DNA of 49,050 nt. Origin: an uncultured Alistipes sp. (GTDB lineage Bacteria > Bacteroidota > Bacteroidia > Bacteroidales > Rikenellaceae). The stretch covers positions 1 to 49,050 of the forward strand of contig CAJTLJ010000003.1 in the NCBI GenBank assembly GCA_910577475.1, read 5' to 3'. The notes below the pieces were generated by a model. That model did not search any database. It was not told where the DNA came from and was given only the letters and a program-made list of their open reading frames with translations. A program made the position numbers and the translations under genes. Below are positions 25,912-34,479 of this stretch, piece by piece; within the stretch, counting starts at the first letter, position 1; every line of letters begins with the position of its first letter.

Positions 25912-26639
25912 TTGGTTTCCAGTTCTCCGATCAGACCGCGGACGACCACGCTCGCGCACCCGATTCCGAACAGTGCCGGAATATAGGAGATCGTCCCCAC
26001 GTTCGACTTCTTGTTGGGCTCCTCGCAGAGGATCATCGCCCCTTCGCGGATGGGTTCGGGCGAGAAGACCGCCTGAAATCCCTTGCGGATGCCGATCTTG
26101 TGCAGCCGTTTGCGAAGCATGTGGGCCAGCGGGCAGTGGTGCGTGCGGGAGATATCCTCGATCTCGAGTTTCGTGGGGTCCATCTTCGCGCCGGCTCCCA
26201 TCGAGCTTACCAGCGGATAGCCCCGCTCCAGGGCGGCGGCGATCAGCGCCAGCTTGGGCGAGAGGGTGTCGATGGCGTCGACCACGTAGTCGTAGTGGGC
26301 CGCGTCGAGCAGGGCATAGGTCTCCTCGTCCTTGATGTAGCGGCCGACGACGGTCAGTTCGATCCCGGGGTCGATGTCGCGCAGCCGCTCGGCCAGCACC
26401 TCGCCCTTCGGCCGTCCGACCGTGGAGCGGAGCGCTACCAGCTGCCGATTGATGTTGGTGACGTTCACCGTGTCGGCGTCGGCCAGCGTCAGCCTCCCTA
26501 CGCCCGCCCGGGCGATCATCTCGGCGGCGTAGGCCCCCACGCCGCCCAGTCCGACGATCAGTACGTGGGCCCGGCGGAGCATCGCCAGCTTCTCGGCCCC
26601 CAAAAGCAGCTCCGTGCGCTGCAACCACTCTTCACTCAT
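25908..26639 (-). CDS. tcdA: tRNA threonylcarbamoyladenosine dehydratase
   Basis: 243 residues. A ThiF/E1-like adenylating enzyme that cyclises t6A37 to ct6A in ANN-decoding tRNAs. The nucleotide-binding motif is GLGGVGAYAAEM and the acidic ADADTVNVTNINRQ motif follows. VDAIDT and the THHCPLA segment fit the TcdA branch. The ATG overlaps the tatD-like stop as ATGA, and its own stop overlaps the dehydrogenase start likewise, indicating translational coupling. Frames extending upstream to 27116 are shadow. Confidence 0.93.
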   Translation of the reverse strand: MSEEWLQRTELLLGAEKLAMLRRAHVLIVGLGGVGAYAAEMIARAGVGRLTLADADTVNVTNINRQLVALRSTVGRPKGEVLAERLRDIDPGIELTVVGRYIKDEETYALLDAAHYDYVVDAIDTLSPKLALIAAALERGYPLVSSMGAGAKMDPTKLEIEDISRTHHCPLAHMLRKRLHKIGIRKGFQAVFSPEPIREGAMILCEEPNKKSNVGTISYIPALFGIGCASVVVRGLIGELETK

Positions 26640-27217
26640 TGTTCGAATATGCGTTTGTAGTTCTCCCTTACGACTCGTCCGAGCTCCCCGGGCGTCGTGT
26701 CGCGCAGACCGGCGGCCCGGCGGTAGATCTCGGCAATGGGCGTTTCGCTCTCGTCCGTCTCCAGAAAGAGCCGGTCGGCCGGCATCGTCCGCAGCACCTC
26801 CGCCGTGCGCGGCGAACGGAGGCTCCGCTCGCCGAACGAGAGGTAGTAGCCCCGCTTCAGGGCGTGTGCGGCCTGCTCGGGCGAACCGATGAAGCCGTGG
26901 AAGATCACGGCCCGGAGCCGGTACTCCTCCAGTACCCGCATCAGCGGTTCGAAGGCGCGGACGCAGTGCAGGACGACCGGTTTGCCGAGCTGCTCCGCCG
27001 ACCGGAGCTGCATCCGCAGCAGCTCCGTCTGGCGCACGCGGTCGACCGGCCGGGCCAAGTCGAGCCCGATCTCTCCCACGGCCTGCACATCGGCGAACGC
27101 CTCGGAAGCCGGCCATTCGGTCCGCTCCGCCTCCCAGGGGTGCAGTCCCCGGGTCGAGATGGTAAGCTCGTCCGCCTGCGGGCGGTGCGTATGGATGTTG
27201 ACGAATCGGTTTTCCAC
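26636..27217 (-). CDS. TatD-family metal-dependent hydrolase
   Basis: 193 residues from a GTG start, shorter than the usual 250-270 of TatD DNases. Metal ligands: H9 and H11 of HTH, Glu in GEIGLD, His in VLHC, His in IFHGF and Asp in LFLETDES. The segment between HTH and the GEIG motif is compressed. TatD enzymes act as 3'-5' exonucleases or D-aminoacyl hydrolases. The GTG at 27217 is chosen because an upstream extension would pass through the -7 box at 27222-27229. First gene of the operon, coupled by ATGA to tcdA. Confidence 0.85.
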   Translation of the reverse strand: MENRFVNIHTHRPQADELTISTRGLHPWEAERTEWPASEAFADVQAVGEIGLDLARPVDRVRQTELLRMQLRSAEQLGKPVVLHCVRAFEPLMRVLEEYRLRAVIFHGFIGSPEQAAHALKRGYYLSFGERSLRSPRTAEVLRTMPADRLFLETDESETPIAEIYRRAAGLRDTTPGELGRVVRENYKRIFEQ

Positions 27218-27221
27218 TCTA

Positions 27222-27229
27222 CAAAAGTA
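27222..27229 (-). promoter_or_regulatory. -7 promoter element of the tatD-tcdA operon
   Basis: Minus strand TACTTTTG, 4 nt before the GTG start. Suggests a leaderless mRNA and supports the start choice. Confidence 0.5.
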
Positions 27230-27377
27230 ATTTTTCGGCGTCGGAAATCCTAATTCCGCAGCTGAAATTCTTCTTCCGGAGGCCGTTTTTTCTTTTCGGT
27301 GCACGGAAGAGCGGACCTTTTATTTAATTTTTATAAAAATAATCTCCGCCCCATGCGGGATTGTGGGAAAAATATCG

Positions 27378-27448
27378 TATCTTCGCGCTCGAATATACGC
27401 TGTTAGCACAATAACAATAAGCGGACCGAACCCCGCAGGGGCGGTCCG
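27378..27448 (+). promoter_or_regulatory. nqr promoter candidate and leader hairpin
   Basis: TATCTTCG (27378-27385) is one mismatch from TAnnTTTG. 36 nt further the leader forms a strong hairpin: CGGACCG (27422-27428), AA bulge, CCCC, loop GCA, GGGG, CGGTCCG (27442-27448). No T run follows, so it is not a simple terminator. It stands 45 nt before the nqrA ATG. Confidence 0.55.
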
Positions 27449-27492
27449 GTATGAAGAAATACCACACAATACTAAACATCAAACATTTAACC

Positions 27493-28848
27493 ATGTCGAA
27501 AATCATTACTTTACGCAAAGGTCTCGACATCAATCTTCAGGGCAAGGCCGAGACGCGGCTCGCAGAAGCGAAAGCGTCGGCCGAGTATGCCGTGTCGCCG
27601 CTCGATTTCGAGGGGGTGACTCCGAAGTTGCTGGTTAAAGTCGGAGATCGGGTGAAGGCCGGTCAGCCGTTGTTCTTCAACAAGTACAACGACCGCGTGC
27701 TCTTCACTTCGCCGGTCAGCGGCACCGTTTCGGCCGTCAACCGCGGCGAGAAGCGCCGTGTGCTGAACGTCACCGTGACCCCCGACGAAACGCAGCAGTA
27801 CGAGGAGTTCGCCAAGCTCGATGCCGGGAAGGCTTCGCGCGAGGAGATTGTCGAGTTGTTGCTCCGGTCGGGTCTTTGGCCGTTGCTGATTCAGCGCCCT
27901 TACGGCGTTATCGCCGATCCCGAGGCTCGCCCGAAGGCGATCTTCGTCTCGGCGTTCGACACCGCGCCGCTGGCTCCCGACTACGATTTCGTGCTCGCCT
28001 CCGAGCTGGCCCACCTGCAGACGGGACTGGACGTGCTGCGCCGCCTGACCGACGGCAAGGTGCACCTCTCGATGCTGGCCGGCAAGGAGAAGCTCTGGAG
28101 TTCGCTCAAGGGGGTTGAACTCCACACCTTCAAGGGCAAGCACCCCGCCGGTAACGTGGGCGTGCAGATCCACCACATCGACCCCATCGACAAGGGCGAC
28201 GTCGTGTGGACCGTGAACGTGCAGGATCTGGCCATCATCGGCCGCCTGTTCGCCGAGGGCCGCGTCGACATGACCCGCACGATCGCCGTGACGGGTTCCG
28301 AAGTGGCGAAGCCCGCCTACTGCAAGGTGATCGCCGGCGCTTCGGTTGCCTCGGTGCTCGACGGCAACATCAAGCCCCAGCAGGAGGGCGACAGCGTGCG
28401 CATCATCGCCGGCAATGTCCTGACGGGCACGAAGGTGGCGGCCGACGGCTATCTGACCTTCTATGCCAACTCGCTGACCGTGATTCCCGAGGGCGACAAG
28501 TACGAGCTGCTGGGCTGGGCGATGCCCCGCTTCGGCAAGTTCTCCGTTTCGCGCGCCTACTTCTCGTGGATCTGCCCCAAGCGGGCCTACCGGCTCGACA
28601 CCAACATGAACGGCGGCGAGCGTCCGTTCGTCGTGACGGGTCTCTACGAGCAGTATCTGCCGATGGATATCTATCCCATGTACCTGCTGAAGGCCTGCCT
28701 GGCGGGCGATATCGACAAGATGGAGAACCTGGGTATCTACGAGGTTCTGCCCGAGGATTTCGCCCTCTGCGAGTTCGTCGATCCTTCGAAGACCGAGATC
28801 CAGCAGATTATTCGCGACGGTATTAACTTAATGATTAAGGAGGCTTAA
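27493..28848 (+). CDS. nqrA: Na+-translocating NADH:quinone reductase subunit A
   Basis: 451 residues. The cytosolic NqrA subunit of the six-subunit sodium pump that oxidises NADH and reduces quinone. N-terminal KGLDINLQG and VKVGDRVKAGQPLF form the biotinyl-like domain; the rest matches NqrA throughout (ELAHLQTGLD, VTGSEVAKPAYCKV, WICPKRAYRLDTN, YPMYLLKACLAGDID). The start at 27493 is preferred to an in-frame ATG at 27451 by NqrA length and by the leader hairpin ending at 27448. First of six closely spaced genes. Confidence 0.97.
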   Translation: MSKIITLRKGLDINLQGKAETRLAEAKASAEYAVSPLDFEGVTPKLLVKVGDRVKAGQPLFFNKYNDRVLFTSPVSGTVSAVNRGEKRRVLNVTVTPDETQQYEEFAKLDAGKASREEIVELLLRSGLWPLLIQRPYGVIADPEARPKAIFVSAFDTAPLAPDYDFVLASELAHLQTGLDVLRRLTDGKVHLSMLAGKEKLWSSLKGVELHTFKGKHPAGNVGVQIHHIDPIDKGDVVWTVNVQDLAIIGRLFAEGRVDMTRTIAVTGSEVAKPAYCKVIAGASVASVLDGNIKPQQEGDSVRIIAGNVLTGTKVAADGYLTFYANSLTVIPEGDKYELLGWAMPRFGKFSVSRAYFSWICPKRAYRLDTNMNGGERPFVVTGLYEQYLPMDIYPMYLLKACLAGDIDKMENLGIYEVLPEDFALCEFVDPSKTEIQQIIRDGINLMIKEA

Positions 28849-28850
28849 CG

Positions 28851-29963
28851 ATGGGATTGCGTAATTATGTAGACAAGATCAAACCGACCTTCTCCAAGGG
28901 GGGCAAGCTCGGTTTCCTGGAATCGACGTTCGATGCGTTCGAAACATTCCTCTTCGTTCCGAATACCACCGCTTCGAAGGGTGCCCACATCCGCGACTGC
29001 AACGACATGAAGCGTACCATGATCGTGGTCGTGGCCGCGCTGGTTCCCGCGCTGCTGTTCGGTATGTACAACACGGGCTATCAGATCGGTCTGACCGGCT
29101 GGGAGGCCTTCTGGAAGGGATTCTGCGTGGTGCTGCCCATGATCGTGGTCTCCTACGTGGTGGGTCTGGCCATCGAGTTCGGATTCGCCCAGTCGCGCGG
29201 CCACGAGGTCAACGAGGGTTTCCTCGTCTCGGGTCTGCTGATCCCGATGATCATGCCCGTCGGCACGCCGCTCTGGATGATCGGCATCGCGACCGCCTTC
29301 GCCGTCGTATTCGGCAAGGAGGTGTTCGGCGGTACGGGTATGAACGTCTTCAATCCCGCTCTGCTGGCCCGCGCCTTCGTATTCTTCGCCTACACCCCCT
29401 CGATTTCGGGTGAGAAGGTATGGTTCGCCAGCGACGCCGTGTCGGGCGCTACCGCGCTGGAGCAGTTCGCGACCGAAGGTGCGATGAACTACACCCCGAT
29501 GGATGCCTTCCTGGGCTTCATCCCCGGCTGCGTGGGCGAGACCTCGACGCTGGCTATCCTGATCGGTGCCGCCGTGCTGCTCTTCACGGGCATCGCTTCG
29601 TGGCGCACGATGATCTCGGTGTTCGTCGGCGGTCTGGCTATGGGCTACCTCTTCAACTGGGTAGGCGGCAACGCCTATATGGAGATCCCCGCCTGGCAGC
29701 ATCTGATCGTGGGCGGTTTCGCCTTCGGTGCCGTCTTCATGGCGACCGACCCCGTTACCTCGGCGCAGACCGACACGGGCAAGTATATCGTCGGCTTCAT
29801 GACCGGCGCGCTGGCTATTCTGATCCGCGGCATCAATCCCGCCTATCCCGAGGGCATGATGCTTTCGATCCTCTTCATGAACGCCCTGGCTCCGCTGGTG
29901 GACTACTTCGTGGTGGAGGCGAACGTGTCGCGCAGAAAGAATCGTAAAAAATCGGCTAAATAA
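28851..29963 (+). CDS. nqrB: Na+-translocating NADH:quinone reductase subunit B
   Basis: 370 residues. Polytopic membrane subunit with about ten hydrophobic segments. FMN is bound covalently through a phosphoester to Thr in SGAT (T201). It also contributes to the sodium path and the riboflavin site. Starts 2 nt after nqrA. Confidence 0.97.
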   Translation: MGLRNYVDKIKPTFSKGGKLGFLESTFDAFETFLFVPNTTASKGAHIRDCNDMKRTMIVVVAALVPALLFGMYNTGYQIGLTGWEAFWKGFCVVLPMIVVSYVVGLAIEFGFAQSRGHEVNEGFLVSGLLIPMIMPVGTPLWMIGIATAFAVVFGKEVFGGTGMNVFNPALLARAFVFFAYTPSISGEKVWFASDAVSGATALEQFATEGAMNYTPMDAFLGFIPGCVGETSTLAILIGAAVLLFTGIASWRTMISVFVGGLAMGYLFNWVGGNAYMEIPAWQHLIVGGFAFGAVFMATDPVTSAQTDTGKYIVGFMTGALAILIRGINPAYPEGMMLSILFMNALAPLVDYFVVEANVSRRKNRKKSAK

Positions 29964-29972
29964 GAGCGTGTT

Positions 29973-30725
29973 ATGAACAAGAACAGCAATATCTACATTA
30001 TCGTCTACGCGACGGTGATGGTCGTAGTGGTCGCCACGCTGCTGGCTGTGGCCGCCCTCTCCCTGCAGAAGCGCCAGAATGAGAACATGCTGGGCGAGAA
30101 GAAGCAGGCCATCCTCTCGTCGCTGGCTGCCGACGGTGCCGATTACAACGAATTCGTTTCGGCCTATGCCGTCGATGCCGAGGGCCGCAAGATCGAAAAT
30201 ATCTCCGCGGACGAGACCCTGCAGCTGCTTTTCGACCTGAAGGGTGCCTTCGAAAACGGAACCTATCCCGTCTTCGAGGCTGCCGACGGCCGGGTCGTGG
30301 TGCCTGTCACCGGTACGGGCCTCTGGGGCCCCATATGGGGATACGTGGCGCTGGAGAAGGACATGAACACCGTGGCAGGTGTCGTGTTCGGCCATCAGGG
30401 CGAGACGCCCGGTCTGGGTGCCGAAATCGCTACGCCCAAGCACTGGGCCCAGTACGTCGGCAAGACCGTATTCGAGGACAACGAACTCGTTGCCGTGAAA
30501 CTGAAGAAGGGCGGCGCCACCCCCGGCAGCATGCACGAGGTGGATGCCATCTCGGGCGGTACGAAGACCTCGGACGGCGTGTCGGCCATGCTTTACAACA
30601 GCCTGACGGCCTACCTTCCCTTCCTGACGGAGCGCATCGCCGCCCAGGCTCCCGCCCAGGCGGAGGAGACCGTCCGGGACGAGGAATTGTCTAACGAATT
30701 AAACGCTACGGAGGATCATGAGTAA
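29973..30725 (+). CDS. nqrC: Na+-translocating NADH:quinone reductase subunit C
   Basis: 250 residues. One N-terminal membrane helix (YIIVYATVMVVVVATLLAV) and a periplasmic FMN domain. The covalent FMN site is SGGTKTS with T197, a Gly in place of the more usual Ala before the Thr. The Glu/Ala-rich tail after 225 is probably disordered. Its 3' end overlaps nqrD by 8 nt. Confidence 0.96.
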   Translation: MNKNSNIYIIVYATVMVVVVATLLAVAALSLQKRQNENMLGEKKQAILSSLAADGADYNEFVSAYAVDAEGRKIENISADETLQLLFDLKGAFENGTYPVFEAADGRVVVPVTGTGLWGPIWGYVALEKDMNTVAGVVFGHQGETPGLGAEIATPKHWAQYVGKTVFEDNELVAVKLKKGGATPGSMHEVDAISGGTKTSDGVSAMLYNSLTAYLPFLTERIAAQAPAQAEETVRDEELSNELNATEDHE

Positions 30726-31371
30726 CGAAAAAGAGCCGATCTTCTCGGCAAAGAATCTGAAGTATCTGACGGGTCCGTTCGGAGCGAACAATCCCGTCAT
30801 CGTGCAGATCCTGGGTATCTGCTCGGCCCTGGCCGTGACCGTACAGCTCAAACCGGCCATCGTGATGGCCCTATCGGTTACCGTCGTGACCGCTTTCGCC
30901 AACCTGGTGATGTCGCTGCTGCGCAACGGCGTGCCCTCGCGGATCCGCATCATCGTCCAGCTGGTCGTGATCGCTACGCTGGTGATTCTGGTCGACCAGG
31001 TGCTGAAGGCCTTCGTCTACGACATCTCCAAGCAGCTGTCGGTCTACGTGGGTCTGATTATCACGAACTGTATCGTCATGGGCCGCGTCGAGGCGTTCGC
31101 CCTCGCGAACAAACCCTGGCCCGCCTTCCTGGACGGTATCGGCAACGGTCTGGGCTACGGTCTGATTCTCGTCATCGTGGCCTTCTTCCGCGAACTGTTC
31201 GGATCGGGCTCGCTGCTGGGCCTGCAGATCGTTCCCGAGAGCTGGTACGCCGCCAACGGCGGATTCTACTCCAACTGCGGTCTGATGCTCTTCCCGCCCA
31301 TGGCGCTGATTATCGTGGGCTGCATCATCTGGGTGCACCGTTCGCGCAACAAGGATTTACAGGAAAAATAG
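30718..31371 (+). CDS. nqrD: Na+-translocating NADH:quinone reductase subunit D
   Basis: 217 residues, six membrane helices. Homologous to NqrE and RnfA/E, with which it forms the pseudo-symmetric membrane pair that holds an intramembrane iron site. LIITNCIVMGR holds the conserved Cys. Overlaps nqrC by 8 nt. Confidence 0.96.
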   Translation: MSNEKEPIFSAKNLKYLTGPFGANNPVIVQILGICSALAVTVQLKPAIVMALSVTVVTAFANLVMSLLRNGVPSRIRIIVQLVVIATLVILVDQVLKAFVYDISKQLSVYVGLIITNCIVMGRVEAFALANKPWPAFLDGIGNGLGYGLILVIVAFFRELFGSGSLLGLQIVPESWYAANGGFYSNCGLMLFPPMALIIVGCIIWVHRSRNKDLQEK

Positions 31372-31384
31372 GAGGACTTGACTT

Positions 31385-31993
31385 ATGGAATCTTTGAATA
31401 TTTTTATCCGGTCGATCTTTATCGACAACATGGTATTCGCCTTCTTCTTCGGCATGTGCTCCTATATCGCCGTGTCGAAGAGCGTCAAGACGGCCCTCGG
31501 ACTGGGTGCCGCCGTCACCTTCGTGATGACGATGACCGTTCCCCTGAACTACCTTTTGTACGAATATGTGCTGAAAGCCAATGCGCTGGTCGAGGGTGTG
31601 GACCTGAGCTTCCTGACCTTCATCATCTTCATCGCGACGATCGCGGCCTTTACGCAGCTCGTCGAGATGGCTGTCGAGAAGTTCTCGCCTTCGCTCTACA
31701 ACCAGCTGGGTATCTTCCTGCCGCTGATCGCCGTGAACTGCGCCATCATGGGCGGTTCGCTCTTCATGCAGCAGAAGGTCGACGGCGGTGAGCTCACCTC
31801 GCTGTGGCAGTCGATCGTCTACGGCTTCGGTTCGGGTCTGGGCTGGTGGCTCGCCATCGTCATGATGGCCGCCATCCGCGAGAAGACGACCTACTCGCAC
31901 ATCCCCGCCGCGTTGAAGGGCCCCGGTATCGCCTTCATCATCACGGGTCTGATGGGTATCGCCTTCATGATCTTCTCGGGCATTCAGTTGTAA
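31385..31993 (+). CDS. nqrE: Na+-translocating NADH:quinone reductase subunit E
   Basis: 202 residues, six membrane helices. AVNCAIMGGS and FGMCSYIAVS carry the Cys residues expected for the iron centre shared with NqrD. 13 nt after nqrD. Confidence 0.96.
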   Translation: MESLNIFIRSIFIDNMVFAFFFGMCSYIAVSKSVKTALGLGAAVTFVMTMTVPLNYLLYEYVLKANALVEGVDLSFLTFIIFIATIAAFTQLVEMAVEKFSPSLYNQLGIFLPLIAVNCAIMGGSLFMQQKVDGGELTSLWQSIVYGFGSGLGWWLAIVMMAAIREKTTYSHIPAALKGPGIAFIITGLMGIAFMIFSGIQL

Positions 31994-32015
31994 ACCTTTA
32001 ACAGAGATTGAGAAA

Positions 32016-33278
32016 ATGGAAATAACAATCATTGTTGCGATCCTCGCCTTTCTGGTGGTGACGCTCGTGCTGGTGGGCCTGCTTCTCTTCGCCAAGGCGA
32101 AGCTGACCACCTCGGGCGACGTGACCATCGACATCAACGGAGGAGAGAAGGTCATCACGACCGAGAGCGGCTCTACGCTGCTGGCAACGCTGGCTAACAA
32201 TAAAGTATTCCTGCCGTCGGCCTGCGGCGGCGGCGGTGCCTGCGGTATGTGCAAGTGCCAGGTGCTCGAGGGCGGCGGCGACATCCTGCCTACCGAAACG
32301 GGCTTCATCAACCGCAAGATGCAGAAGGAGCACTGGCGCCTGGGCTGTCAGGTGAAGGTGAAGGAGAACATGAAGATCCATGTTCCCGAGTCGGTGCTCG
32401 GCGTCAAGAAGTGGGAGTGCGAGGTGGTTTCGAACCGCAGCATCTCCACCTTCCTGAAGGAGTTCGTCGTGAAGCTGCCCGAGGGCGAAACCCTCAATTT
32501 CCGCAGCGGCGGCTACATTCAGATCGACATCCCGAAGTACGACGAGATCAAGTTCTCGGACATGGAGATCGAGCCGCAGTTCCGCGAGGACTGGGACAAG
32601 TTCAAGATGTGGGACCTCGTGGCCCGGAATCCCGAGCCGACCTTCCGCGCCTACTCGATGGCCAACCACCCGGCCGAGGGAAACATCATCATGCTCAACA
32701 TCCGTATCGCTACGCCTCCGTTCGACCGCGTGAACGGCGGATTCATGAAGGTGAACCCCGGTATCTGCTCCTCCTACGTCTTCTCGCGCAAGCCCGGAGA
32801 CAAGGTGACGATTTCGGGCCCCTACGGCGAGTTCTTCCTGCCGGCCAATCTGCCCGATACGCAGGAGCTGATCTTCATCGGCGGCGGTGCCGGCATGGCT
32901 CCCATGCGCAGCCACATCATGCACCTTTTCAAGACCGAGAAGACCAAGCGTCCCGTGTCGTTCTGGTACGGCGCCCGCGCCCTGAAGGAGGCCCCCTACA
33001 TGGAGGACTATGCACAGATCGAAAAGGATTTCCCCAACTTCTCGTTCCACCTGGCTTTGGACCGTCCCGATCCCGAGGCCGACAAGGCAGGCGTGAAGTA
33101 CACGGCGGGCTTCGTCCACAATGTGCTCTACGAGAATTACCTCAAGAACCACGAGGAGCCCGAGGGCTGCATCTACCTCATGTGCGGACCTCCGATGATG
33201 ATCGCGTCCGTGGTGAAGATGCTCGACAGCCTGGGCGTGCCGCCTGAAAATATCCTCTACGACAACTTCGGTTCGTAG
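32016..33278 (+). CDS. nqrF: Na+-translocating NADH:quinone reductase subunit F
   Basis: 420 residues. The electron input subunit. One N-terminal helix, then a 2Fe-2S ferredoxin domain with C70, C76, C79 and C111, numbering identical to that recalled for Vibrio NqrF. The FAD motif is RAYSMAN, and the NADH domain has FIGGGAGMAPMRSH and the terminal CGPPMM. Ends at a strong terminator. Confidence 0.97.
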   Translation: MEITIIVAILAFLVVTLVLVGLLLFAKAKLTTSGDVTIDINGGEKVITTESGSTLLATLANNKVFLPSACGGGGACGMCKCQVLEGGGDILPTETGFINRKMQKEHWRLGCQVKVKENMKIHVPESVLGVKKWECEVVSNRSISTFLKEFVVKLPEGETLNFRSGGYIQIDIPKYDEIKFSDMEIEPQFREDWDKFKMWDLVARNPEPTFRAYSMANHPAEGNIIMLNIRIATPPFDRVNGGFMKVNPGICSSYVFSRKPGDKVTISGPYGEFFLPANLPDTQELIFIGGGAGMAPMRSHIMHLFKTEKTKRPVSFWYGARALKEAPYMEDYAQIEKDFPNFSFHLALDRPDPEADKAGVKYTAGFVHNVLYENYLKNHEEPEGCIYLMCGPPMMIASVVKMLDSLGVPPENILYDNFGS

Positions 33279-33290
33279 CCTTTCAAGTCA

Positions 33291-33322
33291 AGAAAGTCGC
33301 TCTTCGGGAGCGACTTTCTTTT
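33291..33322 (+). terminator. Terminator of the nqr operon
   Basis: A 12-bp stem, AGAAAGTCGCTC (33291-33302) with GAGCGACTTTCT (33308-33319), a TTCG-type loop and a short T run. Confidence 0.88.
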
Positions 33323-33440
33323 CGTTGGGCGGGGCCCGCTGCGATTTCGGAGGTTATTGCCGGATGAGCGCAGGGTGCCGCTTCCCGAACGCTTCGGCCG
33401 GATTGTGCGGACTGAAAATCGGATTCTGTGAAAAATTTCA

Positions 33441-33448
33441 TACCTTTG
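33441..33448 (+). promoter_or_regulatory. -7 promoter element of the HAD gene at 33453
   Basis: TACCTTTG ends 4 nt before the ATG. No TTTG at the expected distance upstream. Confidence 0.5.
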
Positions 33449-33452
33449 TAAC

Positions 33453-34040
33453 ATGAAAAATATCGTATTCGATCTGGGTGGGGTGGTGTTCGCCCGCGAC
33501 CCGAAAAAGTGCAAGCCCGAGTTCGTGGAGTTTTTCTCCTTCGTGCGGTTTCCGCAGATGCCCGTATTCTGGGAGGAGTACGACCGGGGGGCGTTGAGCT
33601 ACGACGAGGTGATCGACCTCCTCTGTCGGGAGAAAGGGGTGGACCGCGCCACTTGCGAGAGCTACATGCGCGAGGCTATCGACCGGCAGGAGGTCATACT
33701 CCCTACGGAGCGTCTGATCGCCGATCTGAAGGCGGCGGGCTATCGGCTCTATGTGTTGTCGAATATGTCGAAGGAGTTCATCGAGTTTCTGCGCCGCGTC
33801 CCCGTCTACCGCCATTTCGACGGCGAGGTGGTGTCGTGCGAGGAGCGGGTGGTGAAGCCCGACCCTGCCATCTTCCGCATCCTGCTGGAGCGTTACGGCC
33901 TGCAACCGTCCGAAACGCTCTTCATCGACGACCGGGCGGCCAATGTAGATGCGGCGCGGGGCTGCGGCATCGAGGGCTTCCTGTTCGATCATCGGGATCC
34001 GGCTGCCAGCTGCGAACAGCTGCGCGACCGGCTCTTATAA
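33453..34040 (+). CDS. HAD-family phosphatase (subfamily IA)
   Basis: 195 residues. Motif I FDLGGVVF (D7) with the same DxGGV change as the HAD protein at 3356-3985. Motif II is VLSNMSKE, the motif III Lys lies in VVKPDP and motif IV is IDDRAANVDAA. YihX/epoxide hydrolase-like branch acting on small phosphate esters. Monocistronic, with a very short or absent leader, and a weak terminator at 34060. Confidence 0.87.
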   Translation: MKNIVFDLGGVVFARDPKKCKPEFVEFFSFVRFPQMPVFWEEYDRGALSYDEVIDLLCREKGVDRATCESYMREAIDRQEVILPTERLIADLKAAGYRLYVLSNMSKEFIEFLRRVPVYRHFDGEVVSCEERVVKPDPAIFRILLERYGLQPSETLFIDDRAANVDAARGCGIEGFLFDHRDPAASCEQLRDRLL

Positions 34041-34059
34041 ATGGGCAGTCGGCAATGTG

Positions 34060-34094
34060 AAATGAGTAATCCGAAACTGGGGGTACTCATTTTT
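34060..34094 (+). terminator. Weak terminator after the HAD gene
   Basis: AAATGAGTA (34060-34068) pairs with TACTCATTT (34084-34092), 15-nt loop, followed by T residues. The stem is AT-rich. Confidence 0.5.
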
Positions 34095-34122
34095 CATATA
34101 CCGATTGGAGTGCGCTCGTCAA

Positions 34123-34232
34123 TGTCGGGATGTTTCGACTGCGGGGCTACGCCCCTCCGCTCAACATGAAACACAGAATAATCGTGAATTGTTCTGTCAC
34201 CCCGAGCTTGTCGAGGGTTCCCGAGGGCGTGA
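34123..34232. repeat. Intergenic hairpin repeat, locus 2 (two units)
   Basis: The gap 34041-34479 has no gene. Unit B' (34123-34170) repeats the locus 1 unit B nearly base for base in both outer arms (GTCGGGATGTTTCGACTGC and CCTCCGCTCAACATGA). Its inner palindrome is GGGGC-tac-GCCCC instead of GGGCC-taaa-GGCCC, so pairing is kept while sequence changed. Unit C' (34195-34232) begins TGTCACCCCGAGC. Both loci share GAATTGTTCTGTCA just before unit C. 34233-34396 shows nothing recognisable. Confidence 0.75.
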
Positions 34233-34396
34233 CAGCGAGAACCTCCGCGGACCTTACGCCACTCCGCCCGACATGGCAGACGAGGTCGACGTTCCCATAG
34301 GAAACGGACTCTCTCAATGCTATGTGTAATTCGGCCGGTGAAAACGACCGTTCGGTGACGGTTTTCGACAGTTCGTCCGAATCGTCCGGCGCGACC

Positions 34397-34427
34397 TTGC
34401 CGCTTAAGGAAAAAGTAGCTATCTTTG
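34397..34427 (+). promoter_or_regulatory. Promoter of malQ
   Basis: TTG (34397-34399), 20-nt spacer, TATCTTTG (34420-34427). Leader of about 45 nt. Confidence 0.7.
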
Positions 34428-34479
34428 TTTAGCTGGAGAAGCACCGATTGAGATCGAGAACCTAAAACCAGATAGATAG

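Noticed and set aside
28851..31993. Rnf complex instead of Nqr
   Set aside because: NqrA and NqrF with the C70/C76/C79/C111 ferredoxin site and FAD/NADH domains are present, and RnfB/RnfC features are absent.
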